Assembly (NCBI GenBank): GCA_963920705.1
Contig: OY987226.1
Span: 20,679,600 to 20,743,599, forward strand
Length of the DNA: 64,000 nucleotides
Direction of reading: 5' to 3'
DNA from: Odiellus spinosus
Taxonomy: Eukaryota; Arthropoda; Arachnida; Opiliones; Phalangiidae
Made by a program: the position numbers and the translations under genes. Numbering within the stretch: position 1 is the first letter of the stretch; the number at the start of each line of letters is the position of its first letter. The notes below the pieces were generated by a model. It was not told the DNA's origin, searched no databases, and worked only from the letters and a program-made list of their open reading frames with translations. This document shows, piece after piece, positions 21,901 to 33,765 of the stretch.

Positions 21901-22001
21901 CTAGAAAAAAGAAGACTCTAAAGGGGATTTAAAATTGCATATAGTCTCATATAGTCTAATTAAGCTAACAGGAAGCTCAGAGATAATCTTAAAACACTCG
22001 T

Positions 22002-23419
22002 GGGTTATTCCATATGGTTTCATCTAGGCATGCAACCATGGGTCGGCAGATCTTAATGAAATTCGGTACATTTGTTTCTTCGCTTAAAAAAATAGGATTC
22101 ACAGATTTTAAGATGAAAATAAAAATAATTTAATTTTTGGCGAAATTTAGAGTAAACCCTTAAGATTTTTAGTATGTCAGCGAAATATTCTCTTGCGAAA
22201 ATACTGGCGCTTCGGTTGATTCATTGGAATGTACTTATGTATATAGAGTAAAATTCGAGGAATCCGATGGTCAACTCGAAAATGGTCTACCTCTTTTAGT
22301 TTTTTAATTTTTTTAAAATTTCGCGGGGGGTCCTACATTGTGACGTGCGGTGTGACGTCATGTGGCCCAACTTTTAAAAATTTTGTTTTCACTTTTTTAA
22401 AGACCCCGTGGTCACATCTTTCACCTAGTATATGTTTTGTTCTTGGTATTTGATTCGTATCTAACTGGTAATGAAAAACAAAAGTTTCAAATTCTTGGAA
22501 TTTTTCATTTATTTTATGTACAGAGTGTTTCGAAAATGGTGTTAGGATCGAGCTCCATTGGGTTCTATGGGCCATTTTAAGACGAAAATGTTCTATGACA
22601 CTTTGTCGTACGGGGCACCGTTTAAGAGTTACGAAATTAATCATGTGAGGATGACCCGTATACTCATTGGTAAAATCAATTTTTATCAAGCGCATGCTTT
22701 TAAACGTATTTTATCATTGAGTATACGTTTATTAATGTACGTTAAGGAGTCATCCGCACATGATTCATTCATAACTCTTGAACGGCACCCGGTACGTCAA
22801 AACGTCATAGAATATTTGCGTCTTAAAATGGCCCATAGAATCCAATGGAGCTCGATCCTACCACCATTTTCAAACCACCCTGTACATAATATAAATATAA
22901 AGATTCCAAAAATTTGAAACTTTTGTTTTTGATTAGCAGTTAGATACGAAACAAATACCAAGAACCAAATATATACTAGGTGAAAGATGTGACCTCGAGG
23001 TCTTGAATAAAGTGAAAATAAAATTTTTAAAAGTTGGGCCACATGACGTCACACGTCACAATATAGGACCCTCCGCGAAATCTAAAAAATTAAAAACCAA
23101 AAAACTAAAAGAGGTAGACCATTTTCGAAATGACCATCGGATTCCTCGCCTTTTACTGTACAAACATGAGTAAATTCCAAAGAATCAACCGAAGCGCCAG
23201 TAAGATATTGGTATTTTCGCAAGAGCATAATTGTTTTCGCTGACGTTCTAAAATTCTTGGGGGTTTACTCTAAATTTCGCCAAAAAATTCAATTATTTTT
23301 ATTTTAATCTAAAAATCTGGGAATCTTAGTTTTTTAAGCATAGAAACAAGTGTACCAAATTTCATTAAGATCTGCCGACCCATGGTTGCATGCCTAGGTG
23401 AAACCATATGGAATGATCC
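22002..23419. mobile_element. Second large foldback element, 1.42 kb
   Basis: Nearly the whole length is an inverted repeat. Left end GGGTTATTCCATATGGTTTC, right end complementary to GGATCATTCCATATGGTTTC. The central part (about 22520-22880, with TCGAGCTCCATTGGGTTCTA and AGGATGACCCGTATACTC) is shared with the foldback at 14966-16425, while the outer arms have diverged. Short open frames here are translations of the arms, not genes. Confidence 0.88.
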
Positions 23420-23966
23420 ACGTGGAAAAGCTTAATACCTTTGGACGTGCTGAAATCTTGAACATATTAGAACTGATATTGATCATCGGCCAAGAAAACC
23501 AACTAAATTTGAATAATAACGGCAGACTATTAAGAAATAAAAACTAAAGCCTAGAACAAAAGCGTGATTAGATAGAAAAGTCTACGCCATAAAACCTGAA
23601 AATAAACAACAAAAAAATGAACACGAGATGGTTAAACTTTAAACAAAAATGTAATACCAACCTTTCAAGTTCTATAAGAGAGATGACGTTCATTTTCTTC
23701 ATATCTTGATACGCGATTATTTTGAGCGTTTAACCGCGAAAGAAAATTAGTTAATTACTCGACCCCGACGTCAAAATAATATGACAACGAGGTCAAGGGT
23801 TAGTAATCCTTACAAATTATTAAACCTAACGTATGCAGGCGAAAGGGGCTAACCGCGGCCTAGGTAGTGCCGCCTGGTAAGCTTAATTCTACTGTGTAGT
23901 TAATAAACTTAATTATTGAAGCCAAAAAATTGATTTACTAGTGTTTAATTTTTCCAAAAGCAAACA
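23420..23966. other. Intergenic DNA, nothing recognised
   Basis: No gene or repeat could be supported. Confidence 0.4.
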
Positions 23967-24147
23967 CTAATTATACAAAAACGTTGTTTTGCTTCGCACT
24001 TCAAAAAAGTGCATTTATAGGTAAGAATATCAAACCCGTGAAGGGACAGAAATTATAAATTATCGTTGAAAGAAATATGAATGTCACAGTCTAAGAAATC
24101 AGAAAACTATAATGAAATAATTAATATGAATAAAAAAATTACATATA

Positions 24148-25655
24148 GGGTCAGTCCCCCTATTATCGGACGTCCCTATTATCGGACAGTTTTCTTTTTT
24201 ATTTTTTTATACTATTTTCCCATTAAAGAAAACCCACAAGAGTTACATTTTTTAAAAGACCGTAACGTTATCTACGTATTTGATTAATTTTAAGAGTAGC
24301 GACGCCATGGATGACGAGGAAAGCGTCACCGAACCAGGTATACTAATTTTTGGTTGCTTTAAAAATTAAAGAGGGGTGGAAATTGCTTTCCCCTAAAATT
24401 TGAAAACCTGTTTTGAAGTTTTTAAGCGGAAGCCAATTAAATATTTTTGGTATCGCTAGAAAGCCTGAATCTTTATCTATACATTTCTACCTTAAGCCTT
24501 GGCTAAAACTTTGTTATTGCGAAAACTACAGTAGATATATTTTTAGACTTGAAACCCTATTATCGGACACGCTGTTTATAGTTTTTGGACTCGCTGTCTG
24601 TCCAAGATTCAGAAATTTTATAGCCCTACGTTTAGTATCAAAGTAGGTATAGCAGTTTTCCGATTTTAGTAAGAGTACATCAGAGCTTTTAAAGATGTTT
24701 TCGTGTCAAATAGCAAACTAAAAATTAATATACGAGTCTGGAATGTCATTCATTAATAAAAATAGCCCGAGAAGCGGTCAATAAAAATAAAAAAATACCA
24801 AGAAGTTTACGGTGCAAGCTGTGCACCAACTTGTACAGCAAACAAATGAAAAATTAAACTTGGTATATAAATGTGAAGTTTGTGCAAAATATGTTTGCCA
24901 AAAATGCTCAAATGTAACTGGTGATATTTTTTTTTTTGTGTTTAACACGTGATAGGCCTACGTAAGCCGTTTTTATATAAAAAGCTCCTTAAGTTCTTCA
25001 GTAAAATTCTAAAAAAAGTTATTTAAAATATGGGATCCGGTTGGTATTTTACAATCACTTCAAAAAAGCGTGACTGAAACGGATGTTTGCTATCACTAAT
25101 ATTGGGAAATTGTACCTATTTTTGAACACGTGTATATCTGTCCGAATTTAAGGGACCTTCGTCCGGTTACAAAGACAGGGTGTCCGATTCTAAAGTCCCT
25201 TTGTCCGGTTCTTAACTCCTACCGTCCGATTCTAAAATCCCTTTGTCCGGTTCTTAACTCCTACCGTCCGATTCTAAAATCCCTTTGTCCGGTTCTTAAC
25301 TCCTACCGTCCGATTCTAAAATCCCTTTGTCCGGTTCTTAACTCCTACCGTCCGATTCTAAAATCCCTTTGTCCGGTTCTTAACTCCTACCGTCCGATTC
25401 AAGGGTAGCGTGTCCGATAAGTGGACCAGGTGTGTCCGATTCATCATCCAAACGTCCGATAATAGGGTAGCTTACTAGTCAATTTAATTCTTAATTTATG
25501 ACTACGTTTTATGACTTTTTCTAGTTTTTTCCTATACTATCAGGGGTTAAAAGATTCAAATTGCATACTTATCAGTTTTGCAAAGGCTCTTTGCCATTTG
25601 GCTGCTGTTAAAAGCTATTTTTTCATAATGTGTCCGATAATAGGGGGACTGACCC
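24148..25655. mobile_element. TA-flanked 1.5-kb element rich in GTCCG motifs
   Basis: Ends GGGTCAGTCCCCCTATTATC and its complement, with TA on each side (24146-24147, 25656-25657). The partner arm at 27.74 kb shows the site without the insertion, which supports a TA target duplication as in Tc1/mariner. Motif GTCCGAT or its complement recurs near both ends and in an internal array. Short frames at 24413-24646 and 25511-25702 have no recognised domain. Confidence 0.75.
25182..25400 (+). repeat. Array of GTCCG sites, 42-bp units of two 21-bp halves
   Basis: Five 42-bp units start at 25182, 25224, 25266, 25308 and 25350, with a partial one at 25392. Each holds GTCCGATTC and GTCCGGTTC 21 bp apart. 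A 92-codon open frame across it (repeating LKSLCPVLNSYRPI) is most simply a by-product of the 42-bp period. Confidence 0.9.
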
Positions 25656-25763
25656 TAAATTCGGCCTATCGAAACTTTAAATTATGTAGAAGTCATTCGT
25701 AGAAATCACTCTTGGAAAGGGTAACTTAAAGCCTACTATGCGTTTAATGGTAGAATTGCGTAA

Positions 25764-26932
25764 TACCAGAAATTAATAATTATAACAAGAAGTGTACTAC
25801 TTCATTGAATTTTCAACTTTCACCATGTATTCCATCAAATTTCTTGAGCAGACGAAAGCACTTTTTGCATTGACCAATGAGAGAGAGGAAATGTTGTAAA
25901 TAGTTCTTTAAGATCACGTGGGGCACCCGTCATAGTCGCGCGTCACAGTCTCACAGATGCGATAGTAAACAAGTAAAATGGCGCCCGCGCGTCGCCCGAG
26001 ACTGAAGGTTTTACGATTACCGGATATAAACAATTATATTTTTGTAATCCTACATAAATAATCGAATTTTAGTCGCGAATTGCATTTTAACCTTTCTCAG
26101 ACATTATAAGTTTTAAATTCAATTTAATACCACGTATTTGTTAGTCCAAAGTCTTTAAACTCGAATTGGTCTAAGCCTCGGTTGATGGAAACTTGGATAT
26201 TAAACTATCGCTCTAGACTCCGACGCCGCCCATTACGCCCGGCTCCCAGCCCGGCGCTTCGTTCAACAATATTTTTGGCGCGGCCGCCGGTATGGAAAAA
26301 TCTCGGCGAGGTGCGGCCGCCGGTATGGAAAAAACTCGGTGAGCCGCAGCCGAAACATGGTCATGCCGCTGCCGGGGGTTTCTTTAGCGTCTGAGTCTAT
26401 ATCGCTCGCAACTTGATCCATTAACGGTTACTTAAATAAACCGAGCTCAATTTTAAAATGCGGCTCACCTTCTGTTTCTGCCAAAACAACAGTGTGATCT
26501 TTATTTAAAACCTTTAGTAACAAAACAAATTAAGCGTGACAACTGTGATTTTTTGTTTAACGCATCGACTCAAACAAATGCGGTAATTATTAAAAATAGA
26601 ATTGACACTAATGATTCGTCTCCGGATTTTATTTTTGCAAAAATAATCTACTTAATTAAATTTATCGAAAATATTATGCCTATGCCTAGTTTTGATTTGA
26701 CATCCTCCATAATCTCCGTAAAACAAGTTTTAGAGGAACTGGTTTTTTGGCGCAGTGCCACTCTTTCTCTATGTACCAAGTGAAGCGGCCGTCCAAATCA
26801 CGTGGGCTTCAAAACCGCGTTACATTAATATTCGCCTCCGCGCCTAGGGGGGGGGGGGAGAGCAATGAAAATTTGATGGAGCGGGAAAATTCAAAGCAAT
26901 ACACTTCTTGTTATAATTATTAATTTCTGGTA
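25764..26932. mobile_element. Palindromic element with GC-rich interior
   Basis: Arms TACCAGAAATTAATAATTAT plus AACAAGAAGTGTA at 25764 and, inverted, ending near 26932. The interior (about 25915-26400 and 26780-26850) is much richer in CpG than its surroundings and contains a 33-bp tandem duplication at 26278-26343 (CGGCCGCCGGTATGGAAAAA). A 76-codon frame at 26553-26783 has no recognised domain. Confidence 0.6.
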
Positions 26933-27066
26933 ATACCAATTAGTTTAAGCTGGCGCTTTTGAAATGTTTAGTTCTTAGGGTGAAGAATTATTGTACCTTA
27001 AGAGGGGTTGCCGTTTGGATGCCACTCGAGGTTTTGAGCATGTTTCACCAGGGGGTTTACACTAAC

Positions 27067-27543
27067 CAAAGTTAGTAAAGAGACAGGTTAGGCAGATTCT
27101 GACGTCAGCCGGAAGTTACCTTGACAATTGCTAGATGGCGGCTTATATTGTAAAATTTCGGCGGGAATTTCAAACTAATATCCAATATGTTGTTTCCAAT
27201 GAACGTTGCCAGGTGGCACTTAGTAAGTCGATTGTCATATAGCGTAGGTAACGCTTTAACATACGTTTCACTATAATCAAGCATAAATTTCACTATAATA
27301 TAATTATTAAGCAGACGCCGGTCGTTCAGTTCAGTTCGTATTCCACTCAGTCGCTTGACCTTAATGCCACCTGGCAACGTTCATTGGAAACAACATATTG
27401 GATATTAGTTTGAAATTCCCGCCGTAATTTTATAATATAAACCGCCATCTAGCAATTGTCAAAAGAATTTGGAAGATGGCTGCGCGCTAGGTAACTTCCG
27501 GCTGACGTCAGAATCTGCCTAACCTGTCTCTTTACTAACCTTG
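27067..27543. mobile_element. hAT-type MITE, 477 bp
   Basis: Long inverted arms starting CAAAGTTAGTAAAGAGACAG and ending CTGTCTCTTTACTAACCTTG, then GACGTCAGCCGGAAGTTACC and CCAATATGTTGTTTCCAATG in both arms. A perfect 8-bp target duplication ACACTAAC lies at 27059-27066 and 27544-27551. Confidence 0.88.
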
Positions 27544-27921
27544 ACACTAACAAACCTTTACTTGTGCCTTATCGTCACCTCTGCCGAAGTTTAGTTGATT
27601 CTTACTTTTTCTCTTCCCCTAGACTTAGGTGATATCTTATGGTGATGGTTGCAGTTTCCAGCTTGTAAAAGCAAACACTCGACTTTTTATAACCTTTACA
27701 TTCTTTAACTCTACATAATTTAAAGTTTCGATAGGCCGAATTTATATATAATTTTTTAATCATATTATTTCATTATAGCTTTCTGATTTCTTAGACTGTG
27801 ACATTCATATTTCTTTCAACGATAATTTATAATTTCTGTCCCTTCACGGGTTTGATATTCTTACCTATAAATGCACTTTTTTGAAGTGCGAAGCAAAACA
27901 ACGTTTTTGTATATTAGAACT

Positions 27922-28385
27922 ATAGCTACGAGCAACGTCCACGTTAGGGACGCTACTCGACCTCGGAAGTAAAAAAACCCGCCAATTTGGGCGTTATTTT
28001 TTTAATTCCCACGGAGATCTAAAACAATGTAAAAATAAAAATAAAATGATACAGCTCGCTGGTTTGATTCGCGACCAACGCGTCGCGACCCTAGTTTGGT
28101 CACGAACCCACATGGCGCTCGGTATCCTATAATTAGCGGGCCTAATTAAGGCAGTCTCGAGGTTAACGATCTCCCACGCAATTGATTGAACTCAAGCGTT
28201 GCGCCCTTTCTCTCGGATCCCCCGCTGCAGTCACCTTGAAACTCAAAAAACATTACACTTTGACCTTAACAAGGAAGCTAACCTCCACCGCGCTTCATCC
28301 AAAAATGGCGGACTCTTCGTCCGCCATTAGTGGACGAACCCACAAACCACGGTTAAACAGTTCTACACATAACCGAATATAGGAA
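27922..28385. other. Intergenic DNA, nothing recognised
   Basis: A 66-codon plus-strand frame (28182-28382) shows no domain or splice context. I see no supported feature. Confidence 0.35.
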
Positions 28386-28584
28386 TTAAAGGAGTCCTTC
28401 ACTGCCTTGGCGGCTCCCTCATGTCTACTGCTTCCCCCCTCAGTTTTTAGCGACCCTCCCTTCTATACTACTTAATAGATATATACTACTGGGGCGCCAA
28501 AGACATGCAGTGGGCAATTTTTGGAAGACCGACTTTTGAAAAAACAGGGGGGGGGGACGCCACGGCCGTGAAGGACTCCTTTAA
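28386..28584. mobile_element. TTAA-flanked MITE family J
   Basis: 199 bp with TTAA. Ends TTAAAGGAGTCCTTCACTGCC and GCCGTGAAGGACTCCTTTAA are inverted repeats of about 20 bp. The interior is non-coding with C and G runs. Confidence 0.75.
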
Positions 28585-29619
28585 CCTATTCGGCAAAAAC
28601 ACCACTGAAGAATCCAGCGACGGTTGAAAATTATGATGAGAAAGGACGAGAATGGACTTACATTGAACCTTAAAAAAATTTCCTCAAGACTGCATTGATA
28701 AAACAATTAGAGGGACACCCTACTTCAATCCAAAAAAAAAAAAAAAAAAGGTGACTCTACAAGTACATTATCACTAATCCCAAGAGGCTCGAATTAATTT
28801 TAATTTACGTTAATTTAAGTTACGCTAATTTTAATTTATTGTTAATTTACTTAGAGCCCCAAAAGTGGGATATATTTCGTCGCTGCCGACGTTAATTTTA
28901 AGCTAAAGAGTCAGCAACCACCACCAACCGAAACCAATTTGACCTTGGGGTCTAAAACTCTAGCTTACCGAAGTTACGGACGAAGGTCTGGAAGTTCTCG
29001 TTGCCCGGACATCGTAAGATCATCTCCAATGAACCATGACGTGGAAACACGATGATTATCGAATCAAAGTAAAACTGTAGATAAATCAGGCAAATTATCC
29101 GAATTAGCTGTGGCTTTCAGGATCCCGCGTTTTGACTTAGAATCAGGCAACCTGTTTCAAATAAAAAATAACGAAATTCAGATTAGAAAAGGTTTGGCAA
29201 ATTATAAAACAAAGAATTAAGATTAAAGGGAGAAAACCAAAACTAAACGTTCTCAGCTATCCTTGATATAAAACAGTAAAAAACTAGGCCTAATTTCATT
29301 AAATTCCCTAAACTAATTTAATTAAAAACCCTTAACAAATCCCACGCTATTTATTAAATTTAGCCAACATGTTTAATCTGCCCGGCCCAAAACATAAACC
29401 CCTTGAAAGTTTAATACAATTACATTCAATGCGAAAAATGTTCCCAACATTTCGTTTCAACCTCGACCTGACTCCTGAGAAAAGACAGCATTTGTGAGTG
29501 ACCTTCCGTCGTGGGCGAAAATGAATTCTCCCGAAAGGTTTAACCCCCCCCCAATCCCCCTCTCCTCCCTCCTCCCTCCTCCCTCCTTCGTTAGCCGAAA
29601 AAAAATGACTACGAAGACG
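28585..29619. other. Intergenic; short simple repeats only
   Basis: An A-run at about 28732-28749 and a pyrimidine (CCT)n tract near 29546-29588. No gene was recognised. Confidence 0.45.
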
Positions 29620-29626
29620 GCTAAAG

Positions 29627-29844
29627 CATAGAGACTTTTAACAAAGGGAGTGGAAGTATCCGTCTCTGTTTATTTAAAATTTGTGGAAACTTCTGCTTTG
29701 GCAAGGCAAAACGAGATGTAGCTACCCAAGCAACCTTTGCCAATGCTAATAACTGGCCTGGAAATCGACCCGGCCTATTACAACGGTTGTTTTGAGCTAC
29801 ATCTTCGCCTCTACTTTCCACTCCCTATGTTAAAAGTCTCTATG
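29627..29844. mobile_element. MITE with 7-bp target duplication
   Basis: 218 bp. Ends CATAGAGACTTTTAACA and TGTTAAAAGTCTCTATG are inverted repeats followed by AGGGAGTGGAAGT. GCTAAAG lies directly outside at 29620-29626 and 29845-29851. The 7-bp duplication and the C..G ends resemble family B. The open frame on its minus strand is not a known protein. Confidence 0.85.
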
Positions 29845-29851
29845 GCTAAAG

Positions 29852-30457
29852 CAATGCAGTGTAACCGGTGTCGCTCAGCCTAACAACGGCCGACAAAAAA
29901 TTTAATTAAAACTCACCCAGAATTGGAACCATTATGGTACGATATGCTTAAGCATAGTTCGGGAATATTTTGAGAGTAAATTTCGAACATGAACAGTTGA
30001 ACACTATTCAAATCCTATTTAAGGCGATATAAAAAGGTCCTAATTTGAATTTTGTTGTAACGACAAAAGAGCGAGCGGCGGCGGAATGATGGAGGCTAAT
30101 ACAGAATACCCCGCTAACTCCGCTAAGCCTAATACGACAACGTGACAGTAAAATACCTCATCGTATCGTAATTTTCGGAAACGCGAGGCACTAATTCCGT
30201 CGTTTCACTAATCTGGGTTAGATTAGGCTTCATTTTGTTGTTAAATCCGCGCATTAACGATAGTTTAAACTTGATTTAAACGAGATTTAATTTCGGGGTT
30301 AACGGGAACGATTGTCAACGCGAGTTTGGAGTCCGAACTTTCGTTGTCATCGTCGATCCGGGACTCCGGGTCCCGGGAGGCGGGAACTGTAGAAGGGGAG
30401 AAGGTGGGAGGACAGTAGTAAACTTACTAAATCGCTCGTTAAGCTGCTGGGTACATG
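29852..30457. other. Intergenic DNA, nothing recognised
   Basis: It contains a GC-richer patch around 30330-30400. No gene structure was found. Confidence 0.35.
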
Positions 30458-30737
30458 CAAGGAGGATCAGAGAAGGAGAGGAAATGTGGGGACGGCGCGG
30501 TTCCTACTGCGTCGGCCTAAACTCCCACTCTGGGAGAACGGGGGTAGAGACGTTTCGTGGTAAAATGTTGTCGCGTGGGTAAAACGAATCCTTTATGAGA
30601 CGCGCTAGCTAGCGACCACGTGACAACAGTTTACCTCGAGAATTTCCTATCCCCCTTTCCACCCGAGTGGGAGGTTGGCTCTTCTCTCTCTAACTCAACG
30701 CAGCCCCACATTTCCTCTCCTTCTCTGATCCTCCTTG
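30458..30737. mobile_element. Inverted-repeat MITE, 280 bp
   Basis: CAAGGAGGATCAGAGAAGGA plus GAGGAAATGTGGGG at the left and its complement at the right. A clean target duplication is not visible (GGTACATG against GTACGGG). Confidence 0.7.
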
Positions 30738-31107
30738 GTACGGGATTTCGCGCCAAATTAATAATTATTATAATTCGAGGTAATTTTAACTTGAAGGAGA
30801 TACTCCAAGATTCCAGCGATTCACAATTTCACACAAACCAGGCAGACGTACCTAAAAAATTATATATTTTGATGGCGCGAAATTTGAAAATTTCAACACT
30901 TTAAATTTCAAACTATTAATTAAACAAAAATACCAAGATAATAATTCGTTAGACCTAACTTCCCACATTTTAAAGAGAAGCCAGAACAATTCATAGATAC
31001 ATCCATTGTGATTAAGATAGTTAATTTTGTAAAATTAATACTACATTTTAAAAAGTAAGAAAGAAGTGACTTACGTTTATATTCCGGTAAAGTTAATCCT
31101 CCCGGCT

Positions 31108-31254
31108 ATTTTGAACAATAGTCCCCGGACGCCATTTTGTTTTATTTATTTTTCTATTTTCCCCACAAAAAGTGAACATTGGGTTACGTAAGGTTTAGGT
31201 AAGGTTAGGTTAGGTTATATAGTGAATGGCGTCCGGGGACTGTTGTTCAAAATT
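31108..31254. mobile_element. Small inverted-repeat element
   Basis: The arm ATTTTGAACAATAGTCCCCG plus GACGCCATT is mirrored at 31226-31254. Its loop holds a short GGTTAGGTTAGGTTA stretch. Confidence 0.7.
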
Positions 31255-32190
31255 GCCATGCTCCCAAAACAATAAAGATCAATGTTTTAATTAATATTAA
31301 CAAAAGTGTTTTTTAATTTCGCATATTTACATCAAAGACACCGATAACTTGGGATAATTACACAATGGGTAGTCAAATATAACAGGCGCGCGCGACAAAA
31401 TTAGTATTTACCAAAGAGGATAATCTAAATATTGGTTGTTTAATTTATAAATGTTCTAATGAGTAAGGAACGTTCCATCACCGATAGATTTTTGAAAAAC
31501 AAAAGATTATTTTTCCATTTATTTTATTTTTTTTAAATTCAGGTACGAGTCGAATTTTACTTGTAGCCTACTTCGTATTTGAATAACAACGCGAGACCCA
31601 AAAAACTTACAATTGAATTTGTCGATTGATCGCGAAGCTAAAGCTTAGATGGAAATTATTAGAAAAGTTAAAATATAACAAAAGAGGTGATCATTTATGA
31701 ACAAAATAATATTACAATGATAAAAGTTAATAATTAAATTAAAACTGAAAAAAAGAACGACCAGTTAAATTTTCAACTAACGAGAATTTTTGTTTAAAAA
31801 TATTTTTTTTGTCAAGGGAATGCTCGAGAGTCGTTATTGATAACTATTAATTATTATTTCACGTAGTTTAAAAAAAAATTCAAAACAATTTGATAATTAT
31901 TCAAATTTCGCCAAAAAAGTTTTTTTTTTTAATTTATATATATATATATATAGATTTTTTTTTTTCTTCCCCACTCGCGCTTTTATCAATTCTGGTGTTT
32001 TGTGCGTTTGGCAGCCAAGAATTAAAACTTAAAAATCTCGGAAATAAGTTGTATAAAGGGAATATTAATTAAAGGATATTAATTTTTAAATACTAATAAT
32101 TTTTTGTTGCAATTTAGGGGTTTTACATAAAGATTTTTTTATCATAAAATGACCTTTCTTAAGTCTTAGCTATTGAATATAGAAGAGTAA
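31255..32190. other. AT-rich intergenic DNA
   Basis: Contains a short (TA)n at about 31937-31952. No gene was found. Confidence 0.4.
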
Positions 32191-32323
32191 CAGAGCCCCC
32201 GCAGAGCCCGGGGGGGTCCAGAGCATCGTCTGCCCTCGCTCACCCGAAAATAATCCAAATGGTTGGCCCATTTAGAATGTTTTGTGGTAGGGGGGATGGT
32301 TCGAGTTCTCAGCTACGCCACTG
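32191..32323. mobile_element. Possible hAT-like short element
   Basis: Starts CAGAGCCCCCGCAGAGCC and ends AGCTACGCCACTG, the complement of the CAGTGGCGTAGC terminus common in hAT-like elements. No target duplication was seen. Confidence 0.35.
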
Positions 32324-33163
32324 ATTGAATACAGTTTTGAATTATACAGTTAATATGAAAACTAAGTGAGAATTTTAATGATGGAATTGAACGCAAATTT
32401 TTGTAATCAAAGAATTTGTTTCACTATTGAAAAATTTAACAAGTTTTTTAAGAAAATTACGCTACAGTGTTCGCAGTATTAATTGAATTTCGATTTGCGT
32501 TATACCGCTTAACTTGCGCACAACTAAATTGTCAACGACAGCAATACGCCTTAGCTATAAGACTTGCGAAAGGTCAATTTAAATTTATATAATTTTTTGA
32601 GAAACTAAAAAGTAAAAAAAAAATCAAAGGGAAAAGTTCAAAGTATTAACCGGTATTTTAAATTTAGAGAAAAACAATCTTTGGTTTTTAACGCTCGTTA
32701 ATTATCTATTCTCTTATTTTTTTTATTTTTTTTTTACAAACACAAAATTTATCGAAAAATATCGGATTTCAAACTATCATCGTTTTAAATTTCCAAATTT
32801 CTTTCTCGCAAACCTCCTTTTTTTAACAATTATTTACACTTTTCTCTAAATTTGTTGCTCAAAATTTCTTACACTACGTAACAAGTTCGTTTTACAAACG
32901 GTCATTGGCTTTCTTCAAAAATATATTTATATTTTTTATTATTAGACCCTTTTTAGAAACAGTCTCAATGTTCGTATCATCTCGCGTGTGTTTCATCCAT
33001 AATTTGTTCCGTTAAAACCGAGTCTGATGGAAAAAATCCTGCATTCGAAATTGAGATAAATTTCATGAAAATTTACCCGTTCATACGACTAAAGTTACCA
33101 GTTTTGGGTAAAATTCAGTTAATTACGGTCTGATTTTGATGCGACTTATCTCGTTTTGAAGCG
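32324..33163. other. AT-rich intergenic DNA, nothing recognised
   Basis: Many T and A runs. No gene or repeat was supported. Confidence 0.4.
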
Positions 33164-33171
33164 AATGTAAC

Positions 33172-33757
33172 CAGGGTCTGATTAAGAGGGAGGTCAATTG
33201 CACCTGGGGCACCAGTCAAATGGGGGCGCATCGAAAGCGGTTAGGTCGCAGAGCAAGGGCTCACGCCAAAATACCGAGATAAAATAGTTAAAAAAACTGA
33301 GGGGTCATAAAAATCAAGGGATCAGACATTTGCCACTATACAGGATTTTCTAGAGATTTCTAGCGGTTTTGGGGAGCAATTTCAAAGTGAATTTCCTATA
33401 GAGAAAGTCTATATTTTGGATTTCGGCTAGCGTCTGACTATTCGATAAAAATAGGGCCGATGAAAAACAAAGCGCAATGTTTATCATCACTTATTAAATA
33501 TTCTAGTTCGTGAACTTCTCGGTGTCACATTTCAAGCTAAAGGGTGTCAAAATCCGAAGGTTCTACTCGTGAAAAAGATGCATTTCTAGTCTACAGATAC
33601 TTGTAAGAATTGTTCCTAGAAATAAGGACTTTTGGCTATTTTAAGGCCATCTGGTGAGAGCCCCGCCCTGAACGAGCCCGTAATGAATGTGTTGAATCGA
33701 GTTCCATCTTGATTTTGAAATAAATAAGGGGGTGCAAAATCGCTTAATCAGACCTTA
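33172..33757. mobile_element. hAT-like non-autonomous element, 586 bp
   Basis: Left end CAGGGTCTGATTAAG, right end the complement of TAAGGTCTGATTAAG. Direct repeats AATGTAAC (33164-33171) and ATTGTAAC (33758-33765) flank it with one mismatch, fitting an 8-bp duplication. No coding capacity. Confidence 0.7.
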
Positions 33758-33765
33758 ATTGTAAC

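Larger units (their letters stand above)
23967..27921. mobile_element. Composite of nested inverted-repeat elements
   Basis: The outer arms 23967-24147 (continuing after an insertion at 25656-25700) and about 27700-27921 are inverted copies; they share AAAACGTTGTTTTGCTTCGC, TATCAAACCCGTGAAGGGAC and GGCCTATCGAAACTTTAAAT. Inside are a TA-flanked element in the left arm (24148-25655), a palindromic element (25764-26932) and a hAT-type MITE (27067-27543). No transposase was recognised. Confidence 0.7.

Noticed and set aside
22333-23042. Several 80-120-codon frames on both strands
   Set aside because: They mirror one another because they lie on the two arms of a foldback element. No known domain.
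25182-25400. CRISPR-like array
   Set aside because: The spacers are themselves repeats, the host is a eukaryote and no cas genes are present.
25130-25408. 92-codon open frame with LKSLCPVLNSYRPI repeats
   Set aside because: The repeat unit is 42 bp, a multiple of three, so any open phase stays open. It lies inside a transposon and has no other coding sign.
31185-31216. TTAGG telomere-like repeat
   Set aside because: Only two to three GGTTA units occur, inside the loop of a small inverted repeat. Too short to be telomeric sequence.
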